DNA of 64,000 nucleotides from the NCBI GenBank assembly GCA_030762175.1, contig CM060830.1:47064501-47128500 (forward strand), read 5' to 3'. The notes under the pieces are model-generated. The model worked only from the letters and a program-made list of their open reading frames with translations, made no database searches and was not told where the DNA came from. The position numbers and the translations under genes were made by a program. The DNA is from Metallyticus violacea (lineage: Eukaryota > Arthropoda > Insecta > Mantodea > Metallyticidae). Positions 12,120 through 21,439 of this stretch are shown here, one piece after another (positions within the stretch are counted from its first letter, which is position 1; each line of letters opens with the position of its first letter).

Positions 12120-13250
12120 ATTTTATTTAGCAAAATATTTTTATTCATAATGGACATCATACCTAATAAGAGAAGTAAGGTCATAATCGTCCACGAATTT
12201 AGTAATATGACTCAGAAACAGCTCATAGCAGCTGAATGGTATGTAATTTTGGTGATGTTAATAATATAATTACAAAAATATGAGATTGGGTCAATTTCAC
12301 TTCAAAGGAAAGGACATGTGGCCAAAAACGAAAACGTCCAGGAAAAAAAGTTTATGCCTATCAAATCAGAACCAGCAATGGTAAACCTGAAAAGAACAAA
12401 AGACATTAAGGAGGCTGCAGGGGTGAAAATCAAAGCTTCAACTGTGCGTAGATTGCTTCTAGAAGCTGGAAGTAAAGCAGGATGACCAGTCAGAAAACAG
12501 CTATTGACGTGTCCTACGAAGAAATAGAGATAAGCGTGGGCTAGCATGTCAGAAATGGACACAAGAAGAGTGAAGCAGGGTTCTATTTTCTGATGAAAGT
12601 CATTTTGAAGTGCAGGAGTAGATATCTGGCATGTAAGAGAAGCGATGGAGAGGAAATCTCCCCGAAGCACATCAAATAGACGGTAAAGATGCCACAAAAG
12701 ATGTTTTGGGGATGTTTTGCATTCACAGGCACCAAATGTTTTATTTCCATTGACGGAATGATGAACATCGGAAAGTTCGTCCCAATTTTAGAGAAATGTG
12801 CCGCCCCAGAACTGAAGAGATTGACAGAGGAACTGAATATTGAGAAGATCTTGCCTCATGTCATGCGTCGAAGAATGTTACAGACTTCATGACGAAAAAC
12901 AGTTTTAAGTGTTTGGACTGGCCTGGAAATTCATCGGATCTCAACCCTGTAGAGAATCTTTGGAAAATAGTCAAGAAACGGATGAGGAAATAGACGGTAC
13001 CTTCAAAGAAAAGATGATTTGTGCTGTTACAAAAGTGTGGCTTCATGACCCAGAAAGGAATGAAATTTGTAACAATCCCATTAACTCCAGCCCAAACGAG
13101 TGAAAATTGCAACTAAGGCCAAGGATGGGCACATTAAATACTAAACTCACTGTTTAATAAAAAAGAAATATTGAACTTTTGTGAAATAATTAAAAATAGA
13201 ATAATATCTTTGGTCATAATAATTTGAACAAGGATGTATTTAGATTCAGA
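12120..13250 (+). mobile_element. Tc1-type transposon, decayed
   Basis: This encodes a broken Tc1-family transposase, the enzyme that cuts and pastes the element at TA sites. A start with a basic N-terminus is at 12150. A helix-turn-helix linker region reads in frame at 12302-12480. The first aspartate is in L-F-S-D-E-S-H-F (codon 12592-12594). A W-G-C-F block follows at 12705-12720. The second aspartate, D-L-A-S-C-H, is at 12847-12849. The glutamate of S-D-L-N-P-V-E-N-L-W is at 12952-12954. The last two are exactly 34 residues apart, the DD34E signature. Stops and frameshifts break the frame, so several open frames here are pieces of one gene. The 3' end near 13250 resembles a Tc1 terminal repeat, but I could not find its 5' partner. 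Confidence 0.8.
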
Positions 13251-13264
13251 AGGACATGTGCACT

Positions 13265-13830
13265 GTGATTGACTTCCTCTTCTTGTGCTCCTTCCTACCG
13301 AAGATTTCCAATGACATCTCTGGCACTGTGTTCGTCATTCTTTTCTGCTGTTAACTTCTCTCCAGCTGCAAGCTCCTCCGCTGGAGCTCTGAAGATGCAC
13401 ATGAGTGTCTGGCAAACGCCACTGGATCCAGAGTTGCAAGAAGCTGTTACCTCGATAAATATTAGCACAAAAATGCTGGGAGGGAGGATATTGAGTAGGT
13501 AACTGGTTGGAGCGTCAGCTGGAGTTGGAAGACGGTGGGAAGCCTGCGGTGTCTCCTGTGGTCCTACAACGTAATCACATTGGGTTTACCGCCATGTGCT
13601 TTAATGTGTTCCAGGGCGGGCGCCAAGATTGTGGTTTTGTGTTCTCCCACGCACAGATGACGGCGGCGCCCGTGTTGTTTACAGCCGGCTTCCCCCTCTG
13701 CCAAGGAAATCGAGTTTCACGCCGGCGTGGCCACCGGAGGAGAAAGAAAACCTCTTCTTGGCATGCAACCTTGGCACAAAACTGCGAAGTAGGTGTCCCC
13801 TCTCCGAGTGCTGCTAGTTCATTTTAACAA
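13265..13830 (-). other. GC-richer island with long reverse open frames
   Basis: This block is clearly more GC-rich than its surroundings and directly follows the Tc1 element. On the reverse strand one frame is open for about 96 codons (13585 down to 13298), ending in a charged stretch with E-E-L-A-A-G-E-K-L and a TAG. Another runs from 13830 to about 13215, broken in its course only by in-frame TGA codons. I recognise no domain. It could be a degraded exon, a retrocopy or an unknown repeat. High GC alone also lengthens open frames, so coding is unproven. Confidence 0.25.
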
Positions 13831-13839
13831 TTAGTTATC

Positions 13840-16267
13840 TATTTACATATGAAGATGCCACAGTTTAATGTGTGACATTGCTTTTAAACTTTTGTGATGA
13901 TGTTTATCCATAACTGCAGCAGGCATCACAGTTTAAGGAATATCGAGATCGCTGCAGAAAAGTATTGGCTTGGACCTTTAGCCGTTCGAACCTCCTTGCA
14001 CTGTTAGTTAGTACAGTCCCTCGAAGTCTTGTGGAGAATTAATTACCTATATCACTCTGCAAGGAAACCAATATATAGTCCCGATGTACAGAGCTTGTTT
14101 TTCTGTTCACGCCATCAAAATGCCATACTTTTATCCCTAATGGTTGTCAATATTTGTGAAACACCGTAGTTCTGTGTGTTGCTAGTAGACATAAGTAGCG
14201 AAATATACTTGAAACTTTTAAATATTATTCAGAATATAGTATACTGATTATGGGTCTTCCAACTAACATTATTAAAATTGCTGCATTATAGTTAACGTTT
14301 TTAATTAATAAGTGCATCGATTAGTATTCTGCACTCTGCTTTCTTTCTGCTTTATGTTCCTCTTTTCCGATTCCTGTCTTTGAATATATCGCTAAAAGCT
14401 GGAACAAATAGTGTGAATATTTTATAACAGTCAAATCAAGGTGGAGTCATTGAGGGATAAATCAAAAGAGTGTATAACTTTTTTAAGATGCTGTCATTTG
14501 CTGATGAGTATGCAAAAGTAGATTTCTCGAAGATGGAAGAATGTTTAGTTATGCAGTACTGATAGAATTTAAAAATGTAAGAAAATAGTGTTTTTACAAC
14601 ACCACAGGACATTTGCTGTTATTTCCCTAATTGGTGTGCACCTGAGTGGAATTAATTTCCAATAAACTTAATGTTTTATCCATGCTCCCTGCTTTTAAAA
14701 TAGCAAAACGGATTTCTTTCAGAATGGGCGTAAAGTAACAACACTCTTAAGAAAAATCAATAGTGTGAATAAAACCATTGAAATCAGAAACGAACTGCCA
14801 AATGCTTAATCGTTATTGAGCTGCCAACATTTATACTTATGGTGGATTTAAAGTTTAAGAAATTGTGTCATTTGTTAATTTCAACTAATGATTAAAGCTG
14901 TGACCTATAACACCATTTTAAACATGAATGTGTACCTGACAGGGCTTCCAGCTTTTTATTACTATTTATATCACAATCTAATATCTAAGCATACTAGTGG
15001 AGTATACATCAAAGTGTTCCTTCTGGTTTTTAATCTGGTCAGCCTATATAGGAGAAAAAGTTTCCCAATACACAGAAAGAATAAGAGCAAGAAATACGTT
15101 CAGAGGAAGGCTAGAGCGTCCTCCCATTGATAACAGGGCACTTTGCTGGCGCGGCAGTACTTAACCTTGATATTTCTTCAATTATGCCTCTACATATAGT
15201 TGCTAATGACAGTTATAAAACATTTCCTCAACATAATTATTTTCTATGACTGTAATGCCATGATATCTTATCTAGTTACCGCTGCACTTTTCCAACATAC
15301 TACTGAGCAAGCTGTGAAAATAATAACACTTTTTGTTGTATATAATACTGAAGGCCAAGGTCAATAAACAAAATATAAGTGAGAATCAAGATGCAAGTTC
15401 TGCCATTGCGAACACACGTAACTGCGGAGTGATACAAACAGGCGATTTCTCTAGGTCTACTACTGATACCTACTCTATAGACCAAATGGAAAACGTGATC
15501 TGCGAAGACCAAAAAGAGATGGACAGTACAGAGTTCAGCCTCGGAACGGATATTGAGCCCAATCCTTGATTCAACAGAAAAAGTAAATATTAGAAAACTC
15601 CGTGACCCGAAGCAAAGAGGTTCGGATACACATTGGTAAAAAGATATGCATTACGATGCATAGTGGCGGAAGTCTAGATAAAACTTCATTTTTAAATCGT
15701 TACAATTTTTTAAAACTCCACTGGTGATGCCAGCCGCAGAAGTTGGCGAAAGTTATAGTAGCATATTAAACAATGGACCAAGGCAAAAGAGCCCGGAAGA
15801 TTTTAACTGTTTTAATTATAACATAGGCCGTGATAGCTTAAGGTGTATTAGGATTAGATTTCTCACACCTTTCGGTATATTCCCGCATACCTAAATGATG
15901 AAATTAGAAACAGGGGCTTAAACTAATTACTTTCGCATGACTTTAAGGCGCAAACAGCAATTCCCTTTAGGCTGACTCATCACTTGAAGTAAAAGTTATA
16001 CTTCAAAGAGAGTGAAATTACTAATGTTCATTAAAAATACATTTACAAACTTTCATATAAGGAACATACCAACTCGGCAATTAGGAGTCCACAATCAGCA
16101 CTAACGGGTTTCTGTAACTTACCATTACGTTCAGCATCATCCTTGTGCAAGGTCATGTCTCCTTTCACGAACAGCAGCGGACGGTAGCGGAGAAAACCGA
16201 ATGCCACGGCCGAAACTTCGCTTCCTTAGTGTTAGTTTGAAGTGAATGTTATCGCATCTATGTAATC
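13840..16267. other. Unassigned AT-rich DNA
   Basis: No gene or confident repeat is seen. The open frame 15333-15569 (78 codons) ends in G-T-D-I-E-P-N-P and has no recognisable domain. Confidence 0.4.
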
Positions 16268-16279
16268 TCTTCTTAGTGT
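16268..16279. repeat. Left target-site duplication of SINE copy 3
   Basis: TCTTCTTAGTGT here is repeated exactly at 16598-16609, on the other side of the family A SINE. The duplication is expected from target-primed insertion. Confidence 0.9.
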
Positions 16280-16597
16280 GTCGGTCCTGGTGGTGTGGTG
16301 TTTACCATACTTGCCTCCTAAACCCAAGATCGCGGGTTCGAACCCGGCCAGGACCGATGGATTTTTTCGGGGCGTAAACACCCTTCGGAAGGGAAGTAAA
16401 TCCCTAAATATGGCTTCCTTCGGAAGGGAAGTAAAGCCGTGGGTTCCGTGTCATACATTTACGGTACGATAAAGAACCTCAAGCCTGAAAGAGAGACCTC
16501 TGAGCAAAATTTGTCGGCCGTTTCACGCCCTTGAGTTGAATGGGACGCTGATGACCTGAGCTGATAAAGAGCGTCCATAAATAAATCATTAAAAAAA
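16280..16597 (+). mobile_element. tRNA-derived SINE, family A, copy 3 (best preserved)
   Basis: This is a near-complete copy. The head GGTCCTGGTGGTGTGGTG holds the A box, GGGTTCGAACCC is an intact B box, and CCAGGACC closes an acceptor-like stem. The body and a tail ending ATAAATCATTAAAAAAA follow. A 12-bp perfect target duplication flanks it. It also carries an extra partial copy of the CTTCGGAAGGGAAGTAAA block near 16383-16400, an internal duplication relative to the other copies. The good B box and intact flanks suggest a relatively recent insertion. Confidence 0.95.
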
Positions 16598-16609
16598 TCT
16601 TCTTAGTGT
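16598..16609. repeat. Right target-site duplication of SINE copy 3
   Basis: This is an exact repeat of 16268-16279. Confidence 0.9.
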
Positions 16610-16681
16610 TAGCTTGGGACTGAGAATGTCATTGGATCTCTTCAATCTTTTGTCTAATAAAATTTGCAATTAATTCATACA

Positions 16682-16701
16682 CATACATACACACACACAC
16701 A
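16682..16701. repeat. (CA)n microsatellite
   Basis: An ACATAC/ACAC run. A second, longer CA run lies at 47437-47452. Confidence 0.85.
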
Positions 16702-16789
16702 CTAATCTTAACCTAACCGCGGGTAAGTCCTAGAAACCGATGGGCCCAGTGGTTTGCTGCGGCTCACTACGGCCTAATGGTCTACCTTC

Positions 16790-16980
16790 CCCTTCTTTTC
16801 GTAAATATAAAGTGATAGCAAATATGTGGTACCATACTGGCGGGTAAAGTATTATAATGGTGGCAAATGTCCTTAAACTTCAGAAGAAGAAGTAGAAGAA
16901 GAAAAAGAAAAAAAAATAGGCCGTGAGGAAGCGAACCCACCAACTTTCCTTTAACCGCCTGAGCTATCACACTGCTGTGA
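16790..16980 (-). mobile_element. tRNA-like SINE relic, family F
   Basis: On the reverse strand TAGCTCAGGCGGTTAAAG (near 16967-16950) looks like a tRNA A box and GGGTTCGCTTCC (near 16942-16931) a B box. A pyrimidine-rich (TTC)n stretch and an AT-rich body follow. It is not a tRNA gene, because no acceptor stem closes. Confidence 0.5.
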
Positions 16981-17930
16981 TGTTTTGGGTGATTATCCGC
17001 CTATATCTGTTGAAGTCACACTTCCTTCAGTTAAGGATGCTGCCCTTCGCTGCCGTTCGTAAAAGGAGGCTAGACCTGGCCCAAGTATGATGCTGAGAGT
17101 AACACAAATTGTTACTGTATAGCGTGCTTTGTGTTTTATCCAAACAGAGCCCGGTCTTTTACTAGATCCCACGAGCTAAAAGCTACCGTTCCTAACCGAG
17201 CAGCCGAGCTGAACTAACAAAAATGAGGTACATGATGTTCTCGTGAACAATGGAGACACAACAGGATACAACACGGCAGGGAATCGACGCAGTGCCATGA
17301 AGCTGATTTCGGCGTTCAACAAGAGAAAACACTGCAGGGTGCTTACATACAAATGGAGAGTACCATTACGGTTTGTTATGACATCTCATTTTTCCAATAA
17401 GCTAATGTTTGCTATCAAAAGTCTAGGAGGATAATCAATTTTACTTGAGCACTAAACATATTGAATTTAATTAGAAGTTAATCAAATTAATGAAGTTATA
17501 AGATTGTTATAAAAAGATATTGCGATAACAAGCCGGATTTCAGAGAAGTGTTCAATTTATAAAAGAAAAATTATGTAGCCATAGTGCAAGCTACGTTATG
17601 TAGTTGAGGAGCAGGTTGAGATAAACAAGGAGATTTTGGAGATTAAGAAACGATTTGAAATAGTTTCCCCGGTCCGCTAACACTGAAATATAAATAAAAT
17701 TTATGTTGTAGGCCTAATCATATTTTGTGCATTTTAATTAGTAATGTAGATATTATGTATATATGTGAATCACGAGTTAGTATGTTCATTGTATGTCGTC
17801 AAAAGAGAAAGATCTCTGGTGAAACTGTCTACGGTAACCCAGCCAGAAACGGGGCACAGTCAAGGAGGCTTTAAACCGCTATACAAAGGAAAGGAGACAA
17901 GTACTTTAACACTTCTTAAAAGATTTTCCT

Positions 17931-18158
17931 TTGGCGATGGCTAATAAAGTTCAGGCTTTCAAATACGTTAAGGCAACGAATTTGCCAGTCGTTTGTATAG
18001 TTAACTTTAAACCAACCAATGTGAATAAATGTTTTAAACTTTCAAATAGTAGAAGGTGGGAGTTGAATTTGAACCACACAATCGTAGATGTATCTTTTGA
18101 ATTTTTAAAGCAAGGCGCAAGGCTTAAGCGTGCTTATGTGATCCCCGTAACTTGGTGA
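17931..18158 (+). other. Unassigned 75-codon open frame beside the LTR
   Basis: This frame ends two bases inside the LTR that begins at 18156. It carries V-Q-A-F-K-Y-V-K-A-T-N-L-P-V-V-C-I-V-N-F. That is faintly like small GxxExxY-type proteins (a strand, a helix, then L-L-I-N-F), but the similarity is weak and I do not assign it. The TGA stop is supplied by the LTR itself, so the original reading may have continued into sequence now displaced. Confidence 0.2.
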
Positions 18159-18700
18159 AGCCAACGTTTAGTTCATTTGAATCGAATATATAAGGAGGCG
18201 TTTGCTCGGCTGGAGTATGCTCTGCGGAGGCATTCTGATAGCGGATAGCAGAAAATCAGTACAGAAGTTCAGATCAGTTCAGCAGTTGAGACTCTCAAAG
18301 TTGTATGTCCTGCGGGGGGCACTCAGATAGAGTATCAGTTGACATATTCAGCTCAGAGAGAATCAGTTCAGATAGTCAGATAATTAGATTCAGTTCGTCC
18401 CCGTGAAGTCGCGGCAGCTAAAGTTATATTTAACGTAGCTAAGTTCTATCGTATGCAAACTCCAGAGGACGCGAGAGATCTTGCAAATAATAAATTGCCA
18501 TAGATATTCAGATCTACCGTCGCGTGATTAATAACTCAGTTGATTTCCTCTACCAATCCAGTTGAGCACGAGTCACAAAATCTCGGAACAAAATCCTGAG
18601 ATATTATTGTCATGAAGCGTGGGCAACAACACAAAAGCGATCAATAGTCAATTAAAGATACGCTCTACAAAGTGTGGCGATCGGCAACTAAACCGCTTCA
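18156..18700 (+). mobile_element. LTR of an LTR retrotransposon, copy 1
   Basis: This is a 545-bp long terminal repeat bounded by TGAAGC and GCTTCA, a 6-bp inverted pair. A TATATAAG box is at 18187-18194 and an AATAAA signal at 18489-18494. The primer-binding site follows at 18705. A reverse copy at 45085-45513 shares ordered blocks: the TATA region with CCTTATATATT, the block TGCATACGATAGA then CTTAGCTACGT, and CGTTGGCT at the outer end. Similarity stops at the outer end, which supports the boundary. No gag, pol or second LTR is visible downstream, so the element has lost its interior. Confidence 0.8.
18187..18194 (+). promoter_or_regulatory. TATA box of the LTR
   Basis: TATATAAG lies 31 bases into the LTR. 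The corresponding site is preserved in the reverse copy near 45477-45484. The short upstream region is unusual for an LTR promoter. Confidence 0.55.
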
Positions 18701-18704
18701 AAAT

Positions 18705-18722
18705 TGGCGCCCAACGTGGGGC
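18705..18722 (+). other. tRNA-Lys primer-binding site
   Basis: TGGCGCCCAACGTGGGGC is complementary over 18 bases to the 3' end expected of a tRNA-Lys(CUU), including the CCA tail. It lies four bases after the LTR end. Reverse transcription would start here. The match to a whole tRNA 3' end is strong evidence that this is a retrotransposon boundary. Confidence 0.85.
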
Positions 18723-18723
18723 C

Positions 18724-20380
18724 ATACACCAAACCGTTTCAGCTCCTTTAGTCTTTAAACAGTAAGGATTCATTTGATATTCTACAACTAGCTTCAGTGT
18801 TACAGCTGAAATAATAAATATATTCGTACTTAAATGCGGAGATTATCTGTGCCGAGTATAACTACATCCCATATCATGTTCCATCTTTTCAGTCTATAGT
18901 TTTGCTTCCATTAAAACCTGACTTGCGAATAACATAATGACATTGAATAACAAAATTTAGTTTTTTTATTTTTTTGTTTTACATTAGAATGAATATACCT
19001 AATTTTGTGTGATTAACACATTCTGAGTTAAGATCTTAAATACAAATTTTTTTGTCACGTACAGTTTTATTCAGCAAATTTGATTGTAAATTTCCCATAA
19101 AAATTTCAAAATATGCATAATTTAAATATTTCCTTAACTATATTTGTAATTAGATTTCACAAAAGACATTAATTAGCATATAATACAGATCAGAAATCTA
19201 AAAATAATACATTTAAATATAAATCTTATCCAAAGCAATGTAAAAATATTAAAAAAAAAATGTTTCATTTTACTCATATTTTCCCCCCAAAAAATCTGAA
19301 AGACTTGTTTATTACGCACATCAAAAGTATTTTTAATTAATTGCCAAAAACATAGTTAACATGTATGGTGACTATTTTCTCTTTATCGTTTTTCCATGAG
19401 AGCAAAGCCCCTACGAAAATGTTCTCCGTGTTCATAACTAACGGCACTTAGTTTAGGTGGAAATTGGTTCAAATGGGAATATAAGAAATGTAGTTTCAAT
19501 GTCAAATTACAGCTTAAAGTTTAATTGCTACTATCCTATCTTTGTATTTTTCAAGAAAATTGCTGCACACAAGTCTTGAGCCATATCCAGGCTTGATTCT
19601 CATTGTACATTAACAGGTCTTCAAACACAATATCTTATATCAGTTTATTAATTTGTGGCCCAATAAAATACCTTCCATCACTTTAGCTTCACTTTATCTC
19701 TGAAATTTCTCTTGCGAATATTGAAAACCGCTACCTTTTCCACATAAGGGCTTCACAAAATGTTTCATTAACAATAACTTTATGTGAACCAGTGGCAGTG
19801 ACTTTTTGAACTAATGGTTTATTTCTGACTCCCATTTGACGAGAGGGCAAACATGCCTTAGTGACAACTCTTTAACTTAATGACATTTCTCCTTAATTTA
19901 ATATCACCATCCCACAAAAAGTCACACCATTTGTGGAAATCGCTATGCATTCCTAGAAATACTTCTATTACGTTAATATCTGCACAGTTTTATCAAACGT
20001 ATTTTTTTTTCATTAATGCATTTCTTATATAAGATAAGTACATGATTGAACTGAATGCAGATGTGCGAAACATATTGTCTTGTTGACAGCAAGAAATCCT
20101 CATATAAATATTAATTAACCATTATCTCCGACAAACTAATTTTAGTTCCTTCATTACGGCATTATTTATAGCAATACCTATGTGTAGTTTCAAGTAAATT
20201 CAACAAGTTTTGTAAGTTAAGGAAAGAGCATGAAATTTATCTGAAAGCAGTCGACGTGTTTCTGTTTTAATTCTCCTGTTTGTTACGACTCATTTAATTA
20301 GAAAACCCATTGCAGTGATAATATTAAATTCTTAATCACTGTCAGCTAAAGTTTCCCATTTTCACAATTATGTAATATAT
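18724..20380. other. Unassigned AT-rich DNA
   Basis: Very AT-rich with no open frame of note. The interior of the LTR element is not present here, apart from an LTR-end-like AAACCGTTTCA at about 18730-18740. Confidence 0.4.
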
Positions 20381-20384
20381 AAAA

Positions 20385-20775
20385 CAATAACTAAAGAAGT
20401 AGAAAAAAGATGAAGCACTTAGGTATTCACAGATTGTCACTCGCTATATTTCGAACTACTTGAGTTCTTCAAAGGAAAGAAGACAAGTGAAGGTGTAAAT
20501 TTAAATATACAATATAGAAAGTAACGTAATGTATTGAAACAGATTAAACAAGCAGCAAGAGTGAATGAGGAGTGAGAGAAATAATATAAATATATTAATA
20601 CGCAAGATTTAAACCCGGATATATAAGCGCTTTATGCAAAAATATAGCTGCCATCTCTCTATCTCTGAGTAAACTTTCAGAGGTATGAGTAGGTAACGCA
20701 TCAACAGGTGTTAAATTAAACGATTAATCGAAATCCTTACAGTGATAAGGCTTTAGTTATATACGATTTACATTA
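20385..20775 (-). repeat. Foldback, left arm (repeat R1, reverse)
   Basis: This is the reverse complement of the right arm. Matching blocks, in mirror order, are CTTTAGTTATTGTT, CCTTTGAAGAA, CCCGGATATATAAG, ATAGCTGCCATCTCTCTATCTCTGAG, and TTAAATTAAAC then CGAAATCCTTACAGT. The inner end reaches TACATTAC at 20769-20776, close to its complement GTAATGTA at 20803-20810. Confidence 0.85.
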
Positions 20776-20802
20776 CTTCTTACACTATGGCTACTATTCA
20801 AG

Positions 20803-21435
20803 GTAATGTACAAACCTGCCTTCCACTGTAAGGATTTCGATGGTGTATTTAATTTAACAATTATTGATGTGATGCTTTACCGACTCATGGTTCTGAAATT
20901 TTACTCAGAGATAGAGAGATGGCAGCTATATTTTTGCAATAAAGCGCGCATACCACCAGATTTAAATTTTTATATATATTCTCTCAGTCTTTATGTTTGT
21001 TTATTCTGTCGATCCTAGTGGTGTAATAGTAATAATACTTGCCTCCTAAACCAAGATCGCGGGTTCAATCCCGGCCAGGATTGATGCATTTTTTCGGGCA
21101 TAAAAATCCTAAGAATGGCTTCCTTAGGAAGGGAATTAAAGCCGTTGGTCCCATGTCGTACATTTGCGGCATGTAAAAAACCTTAAGACTGAAAGAAGAG
21201 GAGGTCTCGGAGCAAAATTTGTCGGTAGTTTCACGCCCTGAATCGAATGGGATGCTGATGACGTGAGATGTTAAAGAGTGTTCGTAAATAAATAAATAAA
21301 TGGCCTTCATTTGTTTTCTTGCCTTTGAAGAATTCAAGAAGTGTTTCATCATTTCCCTGCTTCTTTAGTTATTGTTATTTTAGTTACATTCTTCAAAGTG
21401 TTACTTTATTTTTCATTTATACTATATATAATCCT
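20803..21435 (+). repeat. Foldback, right arm (repeat R1, forward), split by a SINE
   Basis: This mirrors 20385-20775: ACTGTAAGGATTTCG at 20825-20839, TTTACTCAGAGATAGAGAGA at about 20900-20919, GGCAGCTATATTTTTGCA, then TTTAAAT. After the SINE at 21010-21300 the arm resumes with CTTCATTTGTTTTCTTGCC, CCTTTGAAGAATTCAAG and CTTCTTTAGTTATTGTTATTTTAG. The outer part also matches 56400-56565 and 3200-3352. The open frame 20806-21018 is chance. Confidence 0.85.
21010..21300 (+). mobile_element. tRNA-derived SINE, family A, copy 4
   Basis: This sits inside the right arm of the foldback and is therefore younger than it. The head is degraded, with the B box GGGTTCAATCCC near 21061-21072. The family body, a GATGTTAAAGAGTG block and an (AAAT)n tail are present. 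No clear target duplication. Confidence 0.9.
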
Positions 21436-21439
21436 TCCA

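Noticed and set aside
15333..15569. 2A-like ending (D-I-E-P-N-P before a stop)
   Set aside because: The final G-P of the 2A motif is absent, the upstream hydrophobic run is missing, and no polyprotein surrounds it. Probably chance.
16283..16357. Possible functional tRNA gene
   Set aside because: A and B boxes and a closing stem are present, but the anticodon arm does not fold cleanly. It is fused to the family A body and flanked by target duplications, so it is a SINE head.
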